A stretch of DNA of 56,785 nt, from the NCBI GenBank assembly GCA_023392635.1, contig JAEVYS010000102.1, forward strand, positions 1 to 56,785. The letters run 5' to 3'. Under the pieces are notes generated by a model that was not told where the DNA came from, did no database searches, and saw nothing but the letters and a program-made list of their open reading frames with translations. Position 1 is the first letter of the stretch. Each line of letters opens with the position of its first letter. Below, one piece after another: positions 1-7,505 of this stretch. The position numbers and the translations under genes are program-made. This DNA is from Actinomycetes bacterium (GTDB taxonomy: Bacteria; Actinomycetota; Actinomycetes; Propionibacteriales; Propionibacteriaceae).

Positions 1-472
1 GTTCGGCGGTGGGCAGGAGGCGCGCCTGCGGTCGGGCACGGTGCCGGTCGCCCTGGCGGCAGGATTCGCCGCGGCCGCCCGGCTGGCGGTCGGGCGGTTG
101 CAGGCGGAGGCCGCCCGCCTGGCCTCCCTGCGCGACCTCCTGCTCGCAGGCGTGGTGGCGAGCGTGCCCGACGTCGGTGTGAACACGGTCGAGCCGTGTG
201 GTCCCGCCATCGCCAACCTCACGTTCCACGGTGCACGCGCCGACGACCTGCTGCTCCTGCTCGATGCCGAGGGCTTCGACGCGTCCACCGGGTCCGCCTG
301 CACCGCCGGCGTGCACCAGCCCAGCGAGGTCCTGCTCGGGATGGGACGGACCCTGGCCGAGGCATCGTCCAGCCTGCGGTTCTCCTTCGGTCCCGACACC
401 ACGTCCGCGGCGATCGAGGCGTTGTTGGCCGTCCTGCCCGGCGTGGTGGCGCGAGCCCGCAGCGCGGCCTGA
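1..472 (+). CDS. Cysteine desulfurase (NifS/IscS class V), C-terminal part
   Basis: The gene enters from the left edge; the open frame runs from base 2 with no start in view, leaving about 156 C-terminal codons of a protein normally near 380-400 residues. The visible part opens with FGGGQEARLRSGT, the conserved GGGQE..LRSGT segment of class V aminotransferase-fold desulfurases, and then has the catalytic cysteine loop STGSACTAG. The family uses PLP to take sulfur from cysteine as a persulfide. Two genes downstream lies mnmA, whose product needs such a persulfide donor, which fits the actinobacterial iscS-mnmA arrangement. The stop codon shares its last base with the ATG of the next gene, indicating co-transcription. 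The family call is secure; the exact subtype is not visible. Confidence 0.93.
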   Translation, partial: FGGGQEARLRSGTVPVALAAGFAAAARLAVGRLQAEAARLASLRDLLLAGVVASVPDVGVNTVEPCGPAIANLTFHGARADDLLLLLDAEGFDASTGSACTAGVHQPSEVLLGMGRTLAEASSSLRFSFGPDTTSAAIEALLAVLPGVVARARSAA

Positions 473-1350
473 TGCCCGGCCAGTTCAGCGTGGGCGCCGG
501 CTACCGGCTGTTCGTCTATCTCGCCGTCGCCGCTGCCACCTGGGCGGCGTACACGCTGTGGCTGTGGCGCCGGGGCGGGCGGACGGGTCCGCGCCGGGTG
601 ATCGCCCACAGCCTGTTCGGCCTCTACGTGGCGGTGATGTGGGGAGTCGTCCTCATGCCCTTTCCCGATGAGTCGCTGCTCGCCGAGCCGGCACCGGTGA
701 ACCTCATGCCGTTCGCCTGGCTCGTCGACGCCAACGCCGGCGTGCGCTACGTGGGCGGCGGGCTCGGCGCCTGGCTCACCAATCGCACGGTCGTCTACGT
801 GGGCTCGAACCTCCTCCTGACGCTGCCGCTGGGTGCCTACCTGCGACGGACCCGTTCCTGGGGGCCTGCGGTGACCGCGCTGGCCGCGTTCGGATTGTCG
901 CTCGGCTTCGAACTCACCCAGCTCACCGGCGTGTGGGGCCTGTTCGCGATGCGGTACCGCACCTTCGACGTCGACGACCTGATCGCGAACACGCTGGGCG
1001 CTGTTGCCGGCTGGTTGCTCCTGCCGGTGCCCGGGCTCCTTCGTTCACGCCGTGCGGCGACCGCCCCCGTACGGACGCCGGGCATCGGCAGCCGCGCTGC
1101 GGCGCTCGCCGTCGACGTGCTCGTGTGGAACCTGCTGTTCCTCGTCGCGTGGCTCCTGAGCTGGACGACCGTGGTGGCGCTGGGAGGTGGAGCGGGGCAG
1201 GCGCTGGCGGTGGGGTTGTGGCTGGCGGCGGCAGCCGCGGTGTTCGTCGGCTGTCCGCTGGCCTGCCGCGGAGCGACACCGGGGGCGGCGCTGCTCGGCA
1301 TTCCCGGGCCTGCACGGGGGGCGCGGCAGGTGCGTCGGAGCGTGCGCTGA
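472..1350 (+). CDS. VanZ-like membrane protein with C-terminal RDD-like region
   Basis: A 292-residue predicted polytopic membrane protein. ATG at 472 overlaps the preceding stop by one base; the frame is open further upstream, but that part lies inside the desulfurase gene. Residues about 10-195 show the VanZ pattern: hydrophobic helices, PVNLMPF after the second helix, SNLLLTLPLG, a GFELTQL helix and DVDDLIANTLGA. The last 80 residues add two more helices with an R..A..VDV start and the TPGAALLGI segment typical of RDD-family proteins, so this looks like a VanZ-RDD fusion. VanZ relatives are linked to glycopeptide tolerance in some Gram-positives, but most have no known role; none is assigned here. 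Confidence 0.8.
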   Translation: MPGQFSVGAGYRLFVYLAVAAATWAAYTLWLWRRGGRTGPRRVIAHSLFGLYVAVMWGVVLMPFPDESLLAEPAPVNLMPFAWLVDANAGVRYVGGGLGAWLTNRTVVYVGSNLLLTLPLGAYLRRTRSWGPAVTALAAFGLSLGFELTQLTGVWGLFAMRYRTFDVDDLIANTLGAVAGWLLLPVPGLLRSRRAATAPVRTPGIGSRAAALAVDVLVWNLLFLVAWLLSWTTVVALGGGAGQALAVGLWLAAAAAVFVGCPLACRGATPGAALLGIPGPARGARQVRRSVR

Positions 1351-1390
1351 GCCACACGGCCGCGTGACGGACCGGCGACCGGACGCCCGC

Positions 1391-1409
1391 CGTGGTCACC
1401 ACGTAGGAT
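1391..1409 (+). promoter_or_regulatory. Putative mnmA promoter with palindrome
   Basis: The -10-like hexamer TAGGAT (1404-1409) is immediately preceded by CGTGGTCACCACG (1391-1403), an inverted repeat of two 6-bp arms around one base. It sits where a repressor could cover the -35/-10 spacer. A leader of about 30 nt would follow, with GGGAGG upstream of the GTG at 1447. No convincing -35 box is seen. Confidence 0.4.
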
Positions 1410-1446
1410 TCGTCGGGTCCTGCGCAGCTTCGGGAGGTGGTCGGAC

Positions 1447-2523
1447 GTGAGGGTCCTGGCGGCGATGTCGGGCGGGGTCGACTCCGCCGTGGCCGCCGCG
1501 CGCCTCGTCGATGCCGGTCACGACGTGGTCGGGGTGCACCTCGCACTGTCGAAGAACCCGGAGGCCTACCGCAGCGGAGCCCGAGGCTGTTGCTCGCTGG
1601 AGGACTCCCACGACGCCCGACGGGCGGCCGACGTGCTGGGCATCCCGTTCTACGTGTGGGACTTCGCCGAGCGGTTCGCCGACGACGTCGTCGCCGACTT
1701 CGTCAGCGAGTACGCGGCCGGACGCACGCCCAACCCGTGCCTGCGCTGCAACGAGAAGATCAAGTTCGCCGCGGTGCTGGAGCGGGGCCGTGCCCTCGGC
1801 TTCGACGCCGTCGCCACGGGGCACTACGCCCGCCTGGAGTCCGCCCACGGCCGGGTGTCGCTGTACCGCTCGGCGGAGCCGGCCAAGGACCAGTCGTATG
1901 TCCTGGGTGTGCTGGATGCCGACCAGTTGCGGCACTCGCTGTTCCCGCTCGGTGCCGACACCGCGAAGGCGGAGGTGCGAGCCGAGGCTGCGGCGCGCGG
2001 GCTCTTCGTGGCGAAGAAGCCGGACAGTCATGACATCTGCTTCATCCCGACCGGCGACACGGCGGGCTTCCTGCACGCGCGCCTGGGCCGGCGAGCCGGC
2101 GACATCGTCGACGCCGACGGCGAGGTGCTGGGTTCCCACACCGGGACGCACCAGTTCACCGTCGGCCAGCGCCACGGGCTGCACCTCTCGGTGCCGGCCG
2201 CCGACGGACGCCCGCGCTTCGTGGTGGGCGTCGATCCCGTCCGCAACACCGTGACGGTGGGGCCGAGGGCGGCCCTCGCGGTGCGCCGCATCGACGGGAT
2301 CCGTCCCAGCTGGACCGAGGAGCCGGTGACCGGCCCCTGGCGGGGGCTGGTCCAGGTGCGGGCCCACGGCGAGCCGATGCCCGCCACCATTGAGGCGGCC
2401 GGCGGCGACGTCCGCATCGAGCTCGACGAGGAGACGTACGGGATCGCGCCGGGCCAGGCCGCTGTCTACTACGACGCCGACCGGGTCGTCGGCTCGGCGA
2501 CGATCTCGGCCACGGCCGCCTGA
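1447..2523 (+). CDS. mnmA: tRNA-specific 2-thiouridylase MnmA
   Basis: A 358-residue enzyme that thiolates U34 of tRNA Lys, Glu and Gln using ATP and a persulfide relay. The PP-loop SGGVDS is at residues 8-13. The first catalytic cysteine lies in the PNPCLRCNE segment (C98, C101) and the second in SHDICF (C198), so the catalytic pair is complete. The length matches the family. The GTG start at 1447 is preceded by GGGAGG and gives the standard MRVLAAMSGGVDS beginning. It follows a cysteine desulfurase gene two genes upstream, the likely sulfur donor. Its stop overlaps the ATG of the MetE-like gene by one base. Confidence 0.97.
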   Translation: MRVLAAMSGGVDSAVAAARLVDAGHDVVGVHLALSKNPEAYRSGARGCCSLEDSHDARRAADVLGIPFYVWDFAERFADDVVADFVSEYAAGRTPNPCLRCNEKIKFAAVLERGRALGFDAVATGHYARLESAHGRVSLYRSAEPAKDQSYVLGVLDADQLRHSLFPLGADTAKAEVRAEAAARGLFVAKKPDSHDICFIPTGDTAGFLHARLGRRAGDIVDADGEVLGSHTGTHQFTVGQRHGLHLSVPAADGRPRFVVGVDPVRNTVTVGPRAALAVRRIDGIRPSWTEEPVTGPWRGLVQVRAHGEPMPATIEAAGGDVRIELDEETYGIAPGQAAVYYDADRVVGSATISATAA

Positions 2524-3542
2524 TGGTCACCTTCACCGGCGTCGGTTCGCTGCCGGGAACCGACTTCGACGCGGCGACCCGCATGACCTTCGACAAGGTC
2601 CCCGACCTGCCCTACCTCCCGGAGCTGCCCGCGCGCGGCCCGTGGGCCGACATGATCGGTCGGGGCCTGGGACTACCGGGGGGGCTGCCCGCCGAACTCG
2701 CGGCCGGCGAGTGGCGGCTGTCCGACGCGCCCGGGATCGACCAGCGCCGCAGCCGCGCCACCTGGCGCGACGACCTCGACCGGCTCGAGGAGGCGGCCCA
2801 GGGATTCACGGGGCGGTTCAAGGTGGCGATCACCGGACCGTGGACGCTGGCGACCCGCCTGGGAGTGGCAGGCGCCGGGAAGGTGCTCGCCGACCCGGGG
2901 GCGCGCCGCGACCTCGCGCAATCCCTCGCCGAGGGCGCCGGCGAGCTGCTCGTCGACCTTTCCCGACGGCTTCGGGGAGCACGCCTCGTGCTGCAGGTGG
3001 ACGAGCCGTCCCTGCCGGCCGTGGCAGCCGGCGCGGTGCCGACCCCGGGCGGCTTCTTCCGGCACCCCGCCGTCGACCTGCCAGAGATCTGCCGGGCCCT
3101 GGGCTGGATCGCGGCCGAGCCCGCCCGCCGGGGGCTCGAGGCGGCTACCGTGCTGCACAGCTGCGCGCCGTGGCCGGGGGGCTGGCCGTTGGCGTCGCTG
3201 CTGCGCGCCGATCCCACGTCGGCGGGCTTCGGCGGGGTGTCGCTCGACCTCGACCAGCTGGGCGCCGCCGACTGGGACGCGCTCGCCGCGGCGGCCGAGG
3301 CGGACGGCACGCTGTACCTCGGGTGCCTGCCCACCGTCGGCGCACCGCGACCGCTCGGAGTGGACCCGGTGCGCCGCCGCGTCCTGGAGGCCGTCGAGCG
3401 CATCGGCGCCGGCCCGGCCGTGGCCGAAGCCCTCGTCCTCACTCCGGCGTGCGGGCTCGCGGGCTGGACGCCGTCCGAGGTGAGCCGTGGTTTCGAGGTG
3501 CTGGCGAGAGTCGCCGGGCAGGTGTCCGCAGAACTCGCCTAA
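2523..3542 (+). CDS. Short MetE-like protein (cobalamin-independent methionine synthase C-terminal fold)
   Basis: A 339-residue protein equivalent to only the C-terminal catalytic half of MetE (full MetE is about 750 residues). Visible family marks are VGSLPGTDF at the start, KVAITGPWTLA, LQVDEPSLPAV, the HxC pair of HSCAPW and the late cysteine in TPACGLAGW; these match the zinc ligands of MetE. The N-terminal MetE domain that helps bind folate is missing, so the methyl donor is uncertain and it may not be a methionine synthase in the usual sense. A similar gene sits between trmU and ligA in mycobacteria. It starts on the mnmA stop codon. Its 3' end overlaps the stop of the convergent reductase gene by 4 bp. 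Confidence 0.85.
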   Translation: MVTFTGVGSLPGTDFDAATRMTFDKVPDLPYLPELPARGPWADMIGRGLGLPGGLPAELAAGEWRLSDAPGIDQRRSRATWRDDLDRLEEAAQGFTGRFKVAITGPWTLATRLGVAGAGKVLADPGARRDLAQSLAEGAGELLVDLSRRLRGARLVLQVDEPSLPAVAAGAVPTPGGFFRHPAVDLPEICRALGWIAAEPARRGLEAATVLHSCAPWPGGWPLASLLRADPTSAGFGGVSLDLDQLGAADWDALAAAAEADGTLYLGCLPTVGAPRPLGVDPVRRRVLEAVERIGAGPAVAEALVLTPACGLAGWTPSEVSRGFEVLARVAGQVSAELA

Positions 3543-4099
3543 CCGGGGGGACCGGGCAGCACCTCGAACCGTGCGGCGAGGAACTCCCCGGATCGCATCG
3601 TCTCAACCAGCCGCAACTCCGAACGCCGGGGGAGCAGTGGCCTTCCCGCGCCGAGGGTGACCGGTGCGATGTTCACGATCACCTCGTCGAGCAGCCCGGC
3701 GTCCAGGAACTGCCCGGCGAGGTCGCCGCCGCCGACCACCCACACGTCGCGCCCGTTCGCTGCCGCGACCAGACCGGGGTGCAGCACGTCCACCGGCAGG
3801 TCGACGAAGCGCACGTCGGCACCCGGCCAGAGCGGCAACGAGCGGGAGGTGAGCACCCAGCACGGCTGGCGGTACGCCCAGGGTTCGGTCTCGTTCCCCG
3901 CGTCGTCGTGGCAGGCGCGGAAGACCCACTCGTAGGTGTGGGACCCCATGCAGAGGGCTCCGACGGAGGAGATGAACGCGGGGTAGTCCAGGGGTCCGTC
4001 CTCGCCGGGCGTGCGGGGGAGGAGCCAGTCGAGTGAGTGGTCGGAGGTGGCGATGAAGCCGTCGAGCGTCGTCGCGGTGTAGTAGATCGTCCGTGCCAT
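3539..4099 (-). CDS. Dihydrofolate reductase-fold family protein (RibD C-terminal domain)
   Basis: A 186-residue protein beginning MARTIYYTATTLDGFIA, the usual opening of the RibD-C/DHFR-like family, with MGSHTYEW (NADPH-site type GxxTY) and VVGGGDLAGQFLDAGLLDE later in the chain. Members are NADPH-dependent reductases or have no proven substrate; the closest paralogs are often called YwjB- or YyaP-like. ATG at 4099 is chosen because the family begins there; the frame is open 12 codons further upstream without family similarity. It is transcribed alone, divergently from ligA, and converges on the MetE-like gene with overlapping stops. Confidence 0.8.
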   Translation of the reverse strand: MARTIYYTATTLDGFIATSDHSLDWLLPRTPGEDGPLDYPAFISSVGALCMGSHTYEWVFRACHDDAGNETEPWAYRQPCWVLTSRSLPLWPGADVRFVDLPVDVLHPGLVAAANGRDVWVVGGGDLAGQFLDAGLLDEVIVNIAPVTLGAGRPLLPRRSELRLVETMRSGEFLAARFEVLPGPPG

Positions 4100-4158
4100 G
4101 GCCCAGTGAACGCCGTCGAGCACCGGGACTGTCAAGCGCTGATGTCGGCGGCTCGCGG

Positions 4159-4164
4159 TAGATT
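4159..4164 (+). promoter_or_regulatory. -10 element of a leaderless ligA promoter
   Basis: TAGATT is followed by exactly six bases (ccgggc) and then the ATG at 4171. Transcription starting about 7 nt after the hexamer would begin at the start codon. No Shine-Dalgarno sequence precedes this ATG, which agrees with a leaderless mRNA. Confidence 0.55.
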
Positions 4165-4170
4165 CCGGGC

Positions 4171-6237
4171 ATGAGCGACGACGTCGACCGGGCCCGGCAC
4201 GCCGAACTGGCCGCCCTGATCACCGACCACCGCTGGCGCTACTACGTCCTCGACTCCCCGGTGGTGTCCGACGCGGAGTTCGACGCGCAGATGCGGGAGC
4301 TGACCGAGCTCGAGGAGCGGTATCCGGAGCTGCGCACCCCGGACAGCCCCACCCAGCAGGTGGGTGGCGCCCCCAGCTCGACCTTCGCCCCGGTGACGCA
4401 CCTGGTGCCGTTGATGAGCCTCGACAACGTGTTCTCCCTCGAGGAGCTGGACAAGTGGCTGGGCCGTGCCGAGTCCCTGGCCGGCGAGGACGTGGCTGCG
4501 TCCGGCTACCTGTGCGAGCTGAAGATCGACGGCCTCGCCCTCGACCTCGTCTACCGCGGCGGACGGCTGGTCAGCGCGGCCACCCGCGGCGACGGGACCG
4601 TCGGGGAGGACGTGACGGCCAACGTGCGGACGATCGAGGCGATCCCTGCCCAGCTCACCGGCAGCGACATCCCCGAGGTGGTCGAGGTCCGCGGCGAGGT
4701 GTTCATGCGGGTGGAGGACTTCGCTGTCCTCAACGCCGGGCTGGTCGCCGCGGGCAAGGCGCCGTTCGCCAACCCGCGGAACTCGGCGGCGGGCTCCCTG
4801 CGCCAGAAGGACCCGAAGGTCACGGCGCGGCGGCGGCTGCACTTCCTCGTGCACGGGGTGGGCGAGTTCTCGGGCGAGGCGCTCGACCGCCAGTCGCACG
4901 GGTACGACCTGCTCAAGGGCTGGGGCCTGCCGACGAGTGAGCACTACCGGATCTGCCACTCGGTGGCGGAGGTCAGGGACTACATCGCGTTCTACGGCGA
5001 GAACCGCCACTCGGTGGAGCACGAGATCGACGGCGTGGTGGTCAAGGTCGACGACCGGGCGCTCCAGGGCAGGCTGGGGAACACCTCGCGGGCGCCACGC
5101 TGGGCGATCGCCTACAAGTACCCGCCGGAGGAGGTGACGACGAAGCTGCTCGACATCCGGGTGAACGTGGGGCGGACGGGAAGGGTGACGCCCTACGCGG
5201 TGATGGAACCGGTCTTCGTCTCCGGCTCGACGGTGGAGATGGCGACGCTGCACAACGCCTCGGAGGTGCGTCGCAAGGGCGTCCTGATCGGCGACACGGT
5301 GGTCCTGCGGAAGGCCGGCGACGTCATCCCCGAGATCCTGGGCCCGGTGGTCGACCTGCGCGACGGCAGCGAGCGCGAGTTCGTGATGCCGACGCACTGC
5401 CCGGCCTGCGGCACGGAGCTGCGTCCGGAGAAGGCGGGAGACGCCGACATCCGGTGTCCCAACCAGCGCTCGTGCCCTTCGCAACTGCGGGAGCGGCTGT
5501 TCCACCTGGCTTCACGCCAGGCGCTCGACATCGAGGTCCTCGGTTGGCAGTCGGCGGACGCATTGCTGAGCGCGGGCCTGATCAGCGACGAGGGTGACCT
5601 GTTCGGCCTCACCGAGGAGCGGCTGGTCGAGGCCGGGGTCTTCACCACCAGGGACGGCGCCCTCTCGGCCAACGGCCGCAAGCTGATCGCCAACCTCGAG
5701 AGCGCCAAGTCGCGTCCCTTCGCCCGGTTCCTCGTGGCGTTGTCGATCCGGCACGTCGGCAAGGGCGTGGCGCCGGATGTCGCCGCGGCGTTCCCGAGCA
5801 TCGATGCGCTGGAGGCGGCCAGCGTCGAGGAGTTGGGTGCCGTCCCCGGGATCGGCCCGACGCTGGCGACAGCGATCCGGGAGTGGTTCGACGTCGAATG
5901 GCACCGGGCGATCGTGGCGAAGTGGAAGGCCGCCGGCTGCAACCTCGCCGAGGAGCCCGCCGCCGCGCCGGTGCTCCCGCAGACACTCGCCGGGCTGACC
6001 GTCGTCGTCACCGGCTCGGTGCCGGGCTACAGCCGCGACGGCGCCACCGAGGCGATCGAGGCGCGGGGCGGCAAGGCGTCGGGTTCGGTCTCGTCGCGCA
6101 CCAGCTTCCTCGTGTCCGGTGAGGGCGGTGGCTCCAAGTTCGACAAGGCCGTCGCCCTGGGTGTGCCGATCGTCGCAGCCGACGACTTCGAGAAGCTGCT
6201 CGAGGGCGGTCCCGGGGCGGTGCGGCCGGCTGAATAG
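4171..6237 (+). CDS. ligA: NAD-dependent DNA ligase LigA
   Basis: A 688-residue enzyme that seals nicks in replication and repair using NAD+. The adenylated lysine is K118 in the ELKIDG motif; the NAD-binding Ia domain is at the N terminus. An OB-fold region follows, then a four-cysteine zinc finger near residues 410-432 (CPACG ... CPNQRSCPSQL). Helix-hairpin-helix repeats come next (HVGKGVAPDVAAAF and AVPGIGPTLATAI), and a BRCT domain runs from about residue 604. The length is normal. There is no ribosome binding site in front of the ATG but a well-placed -10 box. Neighbours (MetE-like upstream, ACT and gatCAB downstream) match mycobacterial order. Confidence 0.98.
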   Translation: MSDDVDRARHAELAALITDHRWRYYVLDSPVVSDAEFDAQMRELTELEERYPELRTPDSPTQQVGGAPSSTFAPVTHLVPLMSLDNVFSLEELDKWLGRAESLAGEDVAASGYLCELKIDGLALDLVYRGGRLVSAATRGDGTVGEDVTANVRTIEAIPAQLTGSDIPEVVEVRGEVFMRVEDFAVLNAGLVAAGKAPFANPRNSAAGSLRQKDPKVTARRRLHFLVHGVGEFSGEALDRQSHGYDLLKGWGLPTSEHYRICHSVAEVRDYIAFYGENRHSVEHEIDGVVVKVDDRALQGRLGNTSRAPRWAIAYKYPPEEVTTKLLDIRVNVGRTGRVTPYAVMEPVFVSGSTVEMATLHNASEVRRKGVLIGDTVVLRKAGDVIPEILGPVVDLRDGSEREFVMPTHCPACGTELRPEKAGDADIRCPNQRSCPSQLRERLFHLASRQALDIEVLGWQSADALLSAGLISDEGDLFGLTEERLVEAGVFTTRDGALSANGRKLIANLESAKSRPFARFLVALSIRHVGKGVAPDVAAAFPSIDALEAASVEELGAVPGIGPTLATAIREWFDVEWHRAIVAKWKAAGCNLAEEPAAAPVLPQTLAGLTVVVTGSVPGYSRDGATEAIEARGGKASGSVSSRTSFLVSGEGGGSKFDKAVALGVPIVAADDFEKLLEGGPGAVRPAE

Positions 6238-6240
6238 GAT
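6235..6240 (+). promoter_or_regulatory. -10 element inside the ligA stop codon
   Basis: TAGGAT begins with the TAG stop codon of ligA and is followed by six bases (gtgggc) and an ATG at 6247. This is the spacing of a leaderless start for the small membrane gene. AGGA in the same bases could instead serve as a ribosome binding site with a spacing of 8, so the two readings compete. Confidence 0.4.
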
Positions 6241-6246
6241 GTGGGC

Positions 6247-6450
6247 ATGCCAGAGGGCCTGAACTCCGACCTCAACCTGAACGTGGGTGCCCCGCCGCGG
6301 GTGCGTCCGCAACTGGGGGAGTGGGGCCCGCTCGACGTCCCGTCGACGCGCACGAAGAGGCGCATGCGCTGGTGGGCGATCCTGGCCGTGTTCCTCGCCA
6401 CCGCTGCGGTCAGCGCCTACGGCTACTGGATGTACACCCTGCTCCGCTGA
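6247..6450 (+). CDS. Small single-pass membrane protein of unknown function
   Basis: A 67-residue protein with a soluble N-terminal half (about 40 residues, including PPRVRPQLGEWGPLDVP), a basic TKRRMRWW patch, then one hydrophobic helix (AILAVFLATAAVSAYGYWMY). The basic flank suggests an N-in, C-out orientation. It starts 9 bp after the ligA stop and has either a leaderless promoter or an AGGA site at the ligA stop. I do not recognise the family. Reality is supported by the fitting translation signal, the clear membrane helix and the absence of a better use for this stretch, but not by homology. Confidence 0.6.
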   Translation: MPEGLNSDLNLNVGAPPRVRPQLGEWGPLDVPSTRTKRRMRWWAILAVFLATAAVSAYGYWMYTLLR

Positions 6451-6488
6451 CGGCCCGCGCCGGTGGGCGTGGGCGAGGGCGGCCGGGC

Positions 6489-7109
6489 CTAGAACGCGAG
6501 CGCGGCGAGGTGGCGCAACCGGGCCAGTTCTGACTTGAGGAACTCCGGTCCGCCCCGACGGGCCAGGACGACGCTGGCGTGTGAGCGGAAGGGCGCCACC
6601 GCGATGATGGTTTCGCCCCAACCCGGAAGCCACCCCTCGGGCAGCTCGCCGTCCCGCACCGAGGAGAGGTCGCCGAGGGCGGCGACGCCGGCCTTGTCGA
6701 GGTCGGGCGCCAGTGCGGTCTGGGCCAGCACCTGGCACGTCTCGCGGTCGACGAGGACGGCCCAGGTGACGCGGAACACCTCGGGCGCCTCGAGGGTGAG
6801 GATCGCCTCGGCGCGCTCGGGTTCCTCGGTCATGGCGTTCAGCACGTCCACGTCCGCCTGCAGGCCCCACGCCTCCGGATAGTGCGAGAGCCACACGACC
6901 TCCACGCCCGGAACCGACGTGCAGGCGGTGATGAGCGAGTCGGGAGCGGCGCCGGTCGGCAGTTCCAGCATGAAGTCGTCGATGGCGTAGCCCTCGTACT
7001 TCTCCACGATCTCCACCGCGTTGATGTCCGCGCCGACAGTGCCCATGGCGGTTGCCACCGCGCCGAGGGAACCGGGGCGGTCGGGCAGGACCAGACGCAT
7101 GAGGAACAC
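6489..7109 (-). CDS. ACT-domain protein of the ligA-gatC locus
   Basis: A 206-residue protein starting with an ACT domain (MRLVLPDRPGSLGAVATAMGTVGADINAVEIVE pattern in the first 40 residues), followed by about 130 residues with no enzyme motif, which may hold a second regulatory domain. ACT domains bind amino acids. A gene of this kind lies between ligA and gatC in mycobacteria (Rv3013), where its role is unknown. GTG at 7109 is preferred over ATG at 7100, because CAGACT ends six bases before it on this strand, the leaderless spacing, and neither start has a ribosome binding site. It is divergent from gatC and convergent with the small membrane gene. Confidence 0.8.
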   Translation of the reverse strand: MFLMRLVLPDRPGSLGAVATAMGTVGADINAVEIVEKYEGYAIDDFMLELPTGAAPDSLITACTSVPGVEVVWLSHYPEAWGLQADVDVLNAMTEEPERAEAILTLEAPEVFRVTWAVLVDRETCQVLAQTALAPDLDKAGVAALGDLSSVRDGELPEGWLPGWGETIIAVAPFRSHASVVLARRGGPEFLKSELARLRHLAALAF

Positions 7110-7115
7110 GCGGCC

Positions 7116-7121
7116 AGTCTG
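7116..7121 (-). promoter_or_regulatory. -10 element, leaderless promoter of the ACT gene
   Basis: On the reverse strand CAGACT is followed by six bases and the GTG start at 7109. A TTGACA sequence lies 20 bp further upstream, slightly too far for an ideal -35, so it is only suggestive. Confidence 0.45.
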
Positions 7122-7157
7122 GCGTATCGGTGTTACAGCGGTGTCAAACGGCACCGG

Positions 7158-7163
7158 TAACAT
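7158..7163 (+). promoter_or_regulatory. Putative -10 of the gatCAB operon
   Basis: TAACAT lies 21 bases before the GTG of gatC. A start about 7 nt downstream gives a leader of roughly 15 nt that holds the purine run GGGGGAG as ribosome binding site. No clear -35 element is present. Confidence 0.35.
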
Positions 7164-7184
7164 GAGACGCCGCGGGGGAGACCC

Positions 7185-7505
7185 GTGTCCAGCTACCAGG
7201 AGCGCACCTTGGCCTTGACCGCCGCCGATGTGGCCCGACTCGGGAATTTGGCCCGGATCCGGCTCACCGAAGACGAACTCGCCCACCTGGCGCCGCAACT
7301 CGACGTGATCCTCGAGTCGGTGGCGAGCGTCACCCGGGTGGCCACGGCGGACGTGCCGCCCACCTCGCACGCACTGCCACTGACCAATGTGTTCCGCGAG
7401 GACGTGGTCACGGCTTCCCTGCCTGCCGAGGCCGTCCTGGCCGCCGCACCGGCGGTGGAGGACGGGCGCTTCCGCGTCCCGCGCATCCTCGCGGAGGAGT
7501 CATGA
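7185..7505 (+). CDS. gatC: Asp/Glu-tRNA amidotransferase subunit GatC
   Basis: A 106-residue protein, the small linker subunit that stabilises GatA and GatB. It shows the family pattern VARLGNLARIRLTEDELAHLAPQLDVIL near the N terminus and ends with the FRVPRIL segment typical of GatC. The GTG start at 7185 has GGGGGAG four bases upstream. The stop overlaps the gatA ATG by four bases (ATGA), indicating translational coupling. Confidence 0.96.
   Translation: MSSYQERTLALTAADVARLGNLARIRLTEDELAHLAPQLDVILESVASVTRVATADVPPTSHALPLTNVFREDVVTASLPAEAVLAAAPAVEDGRFRVPRILAEES

Noticed and set aside
4132..5505. A 457-codon open frame antisense to ligA
   Set aside because: Same reason: it mirrors ligA codons and shows no protein family.
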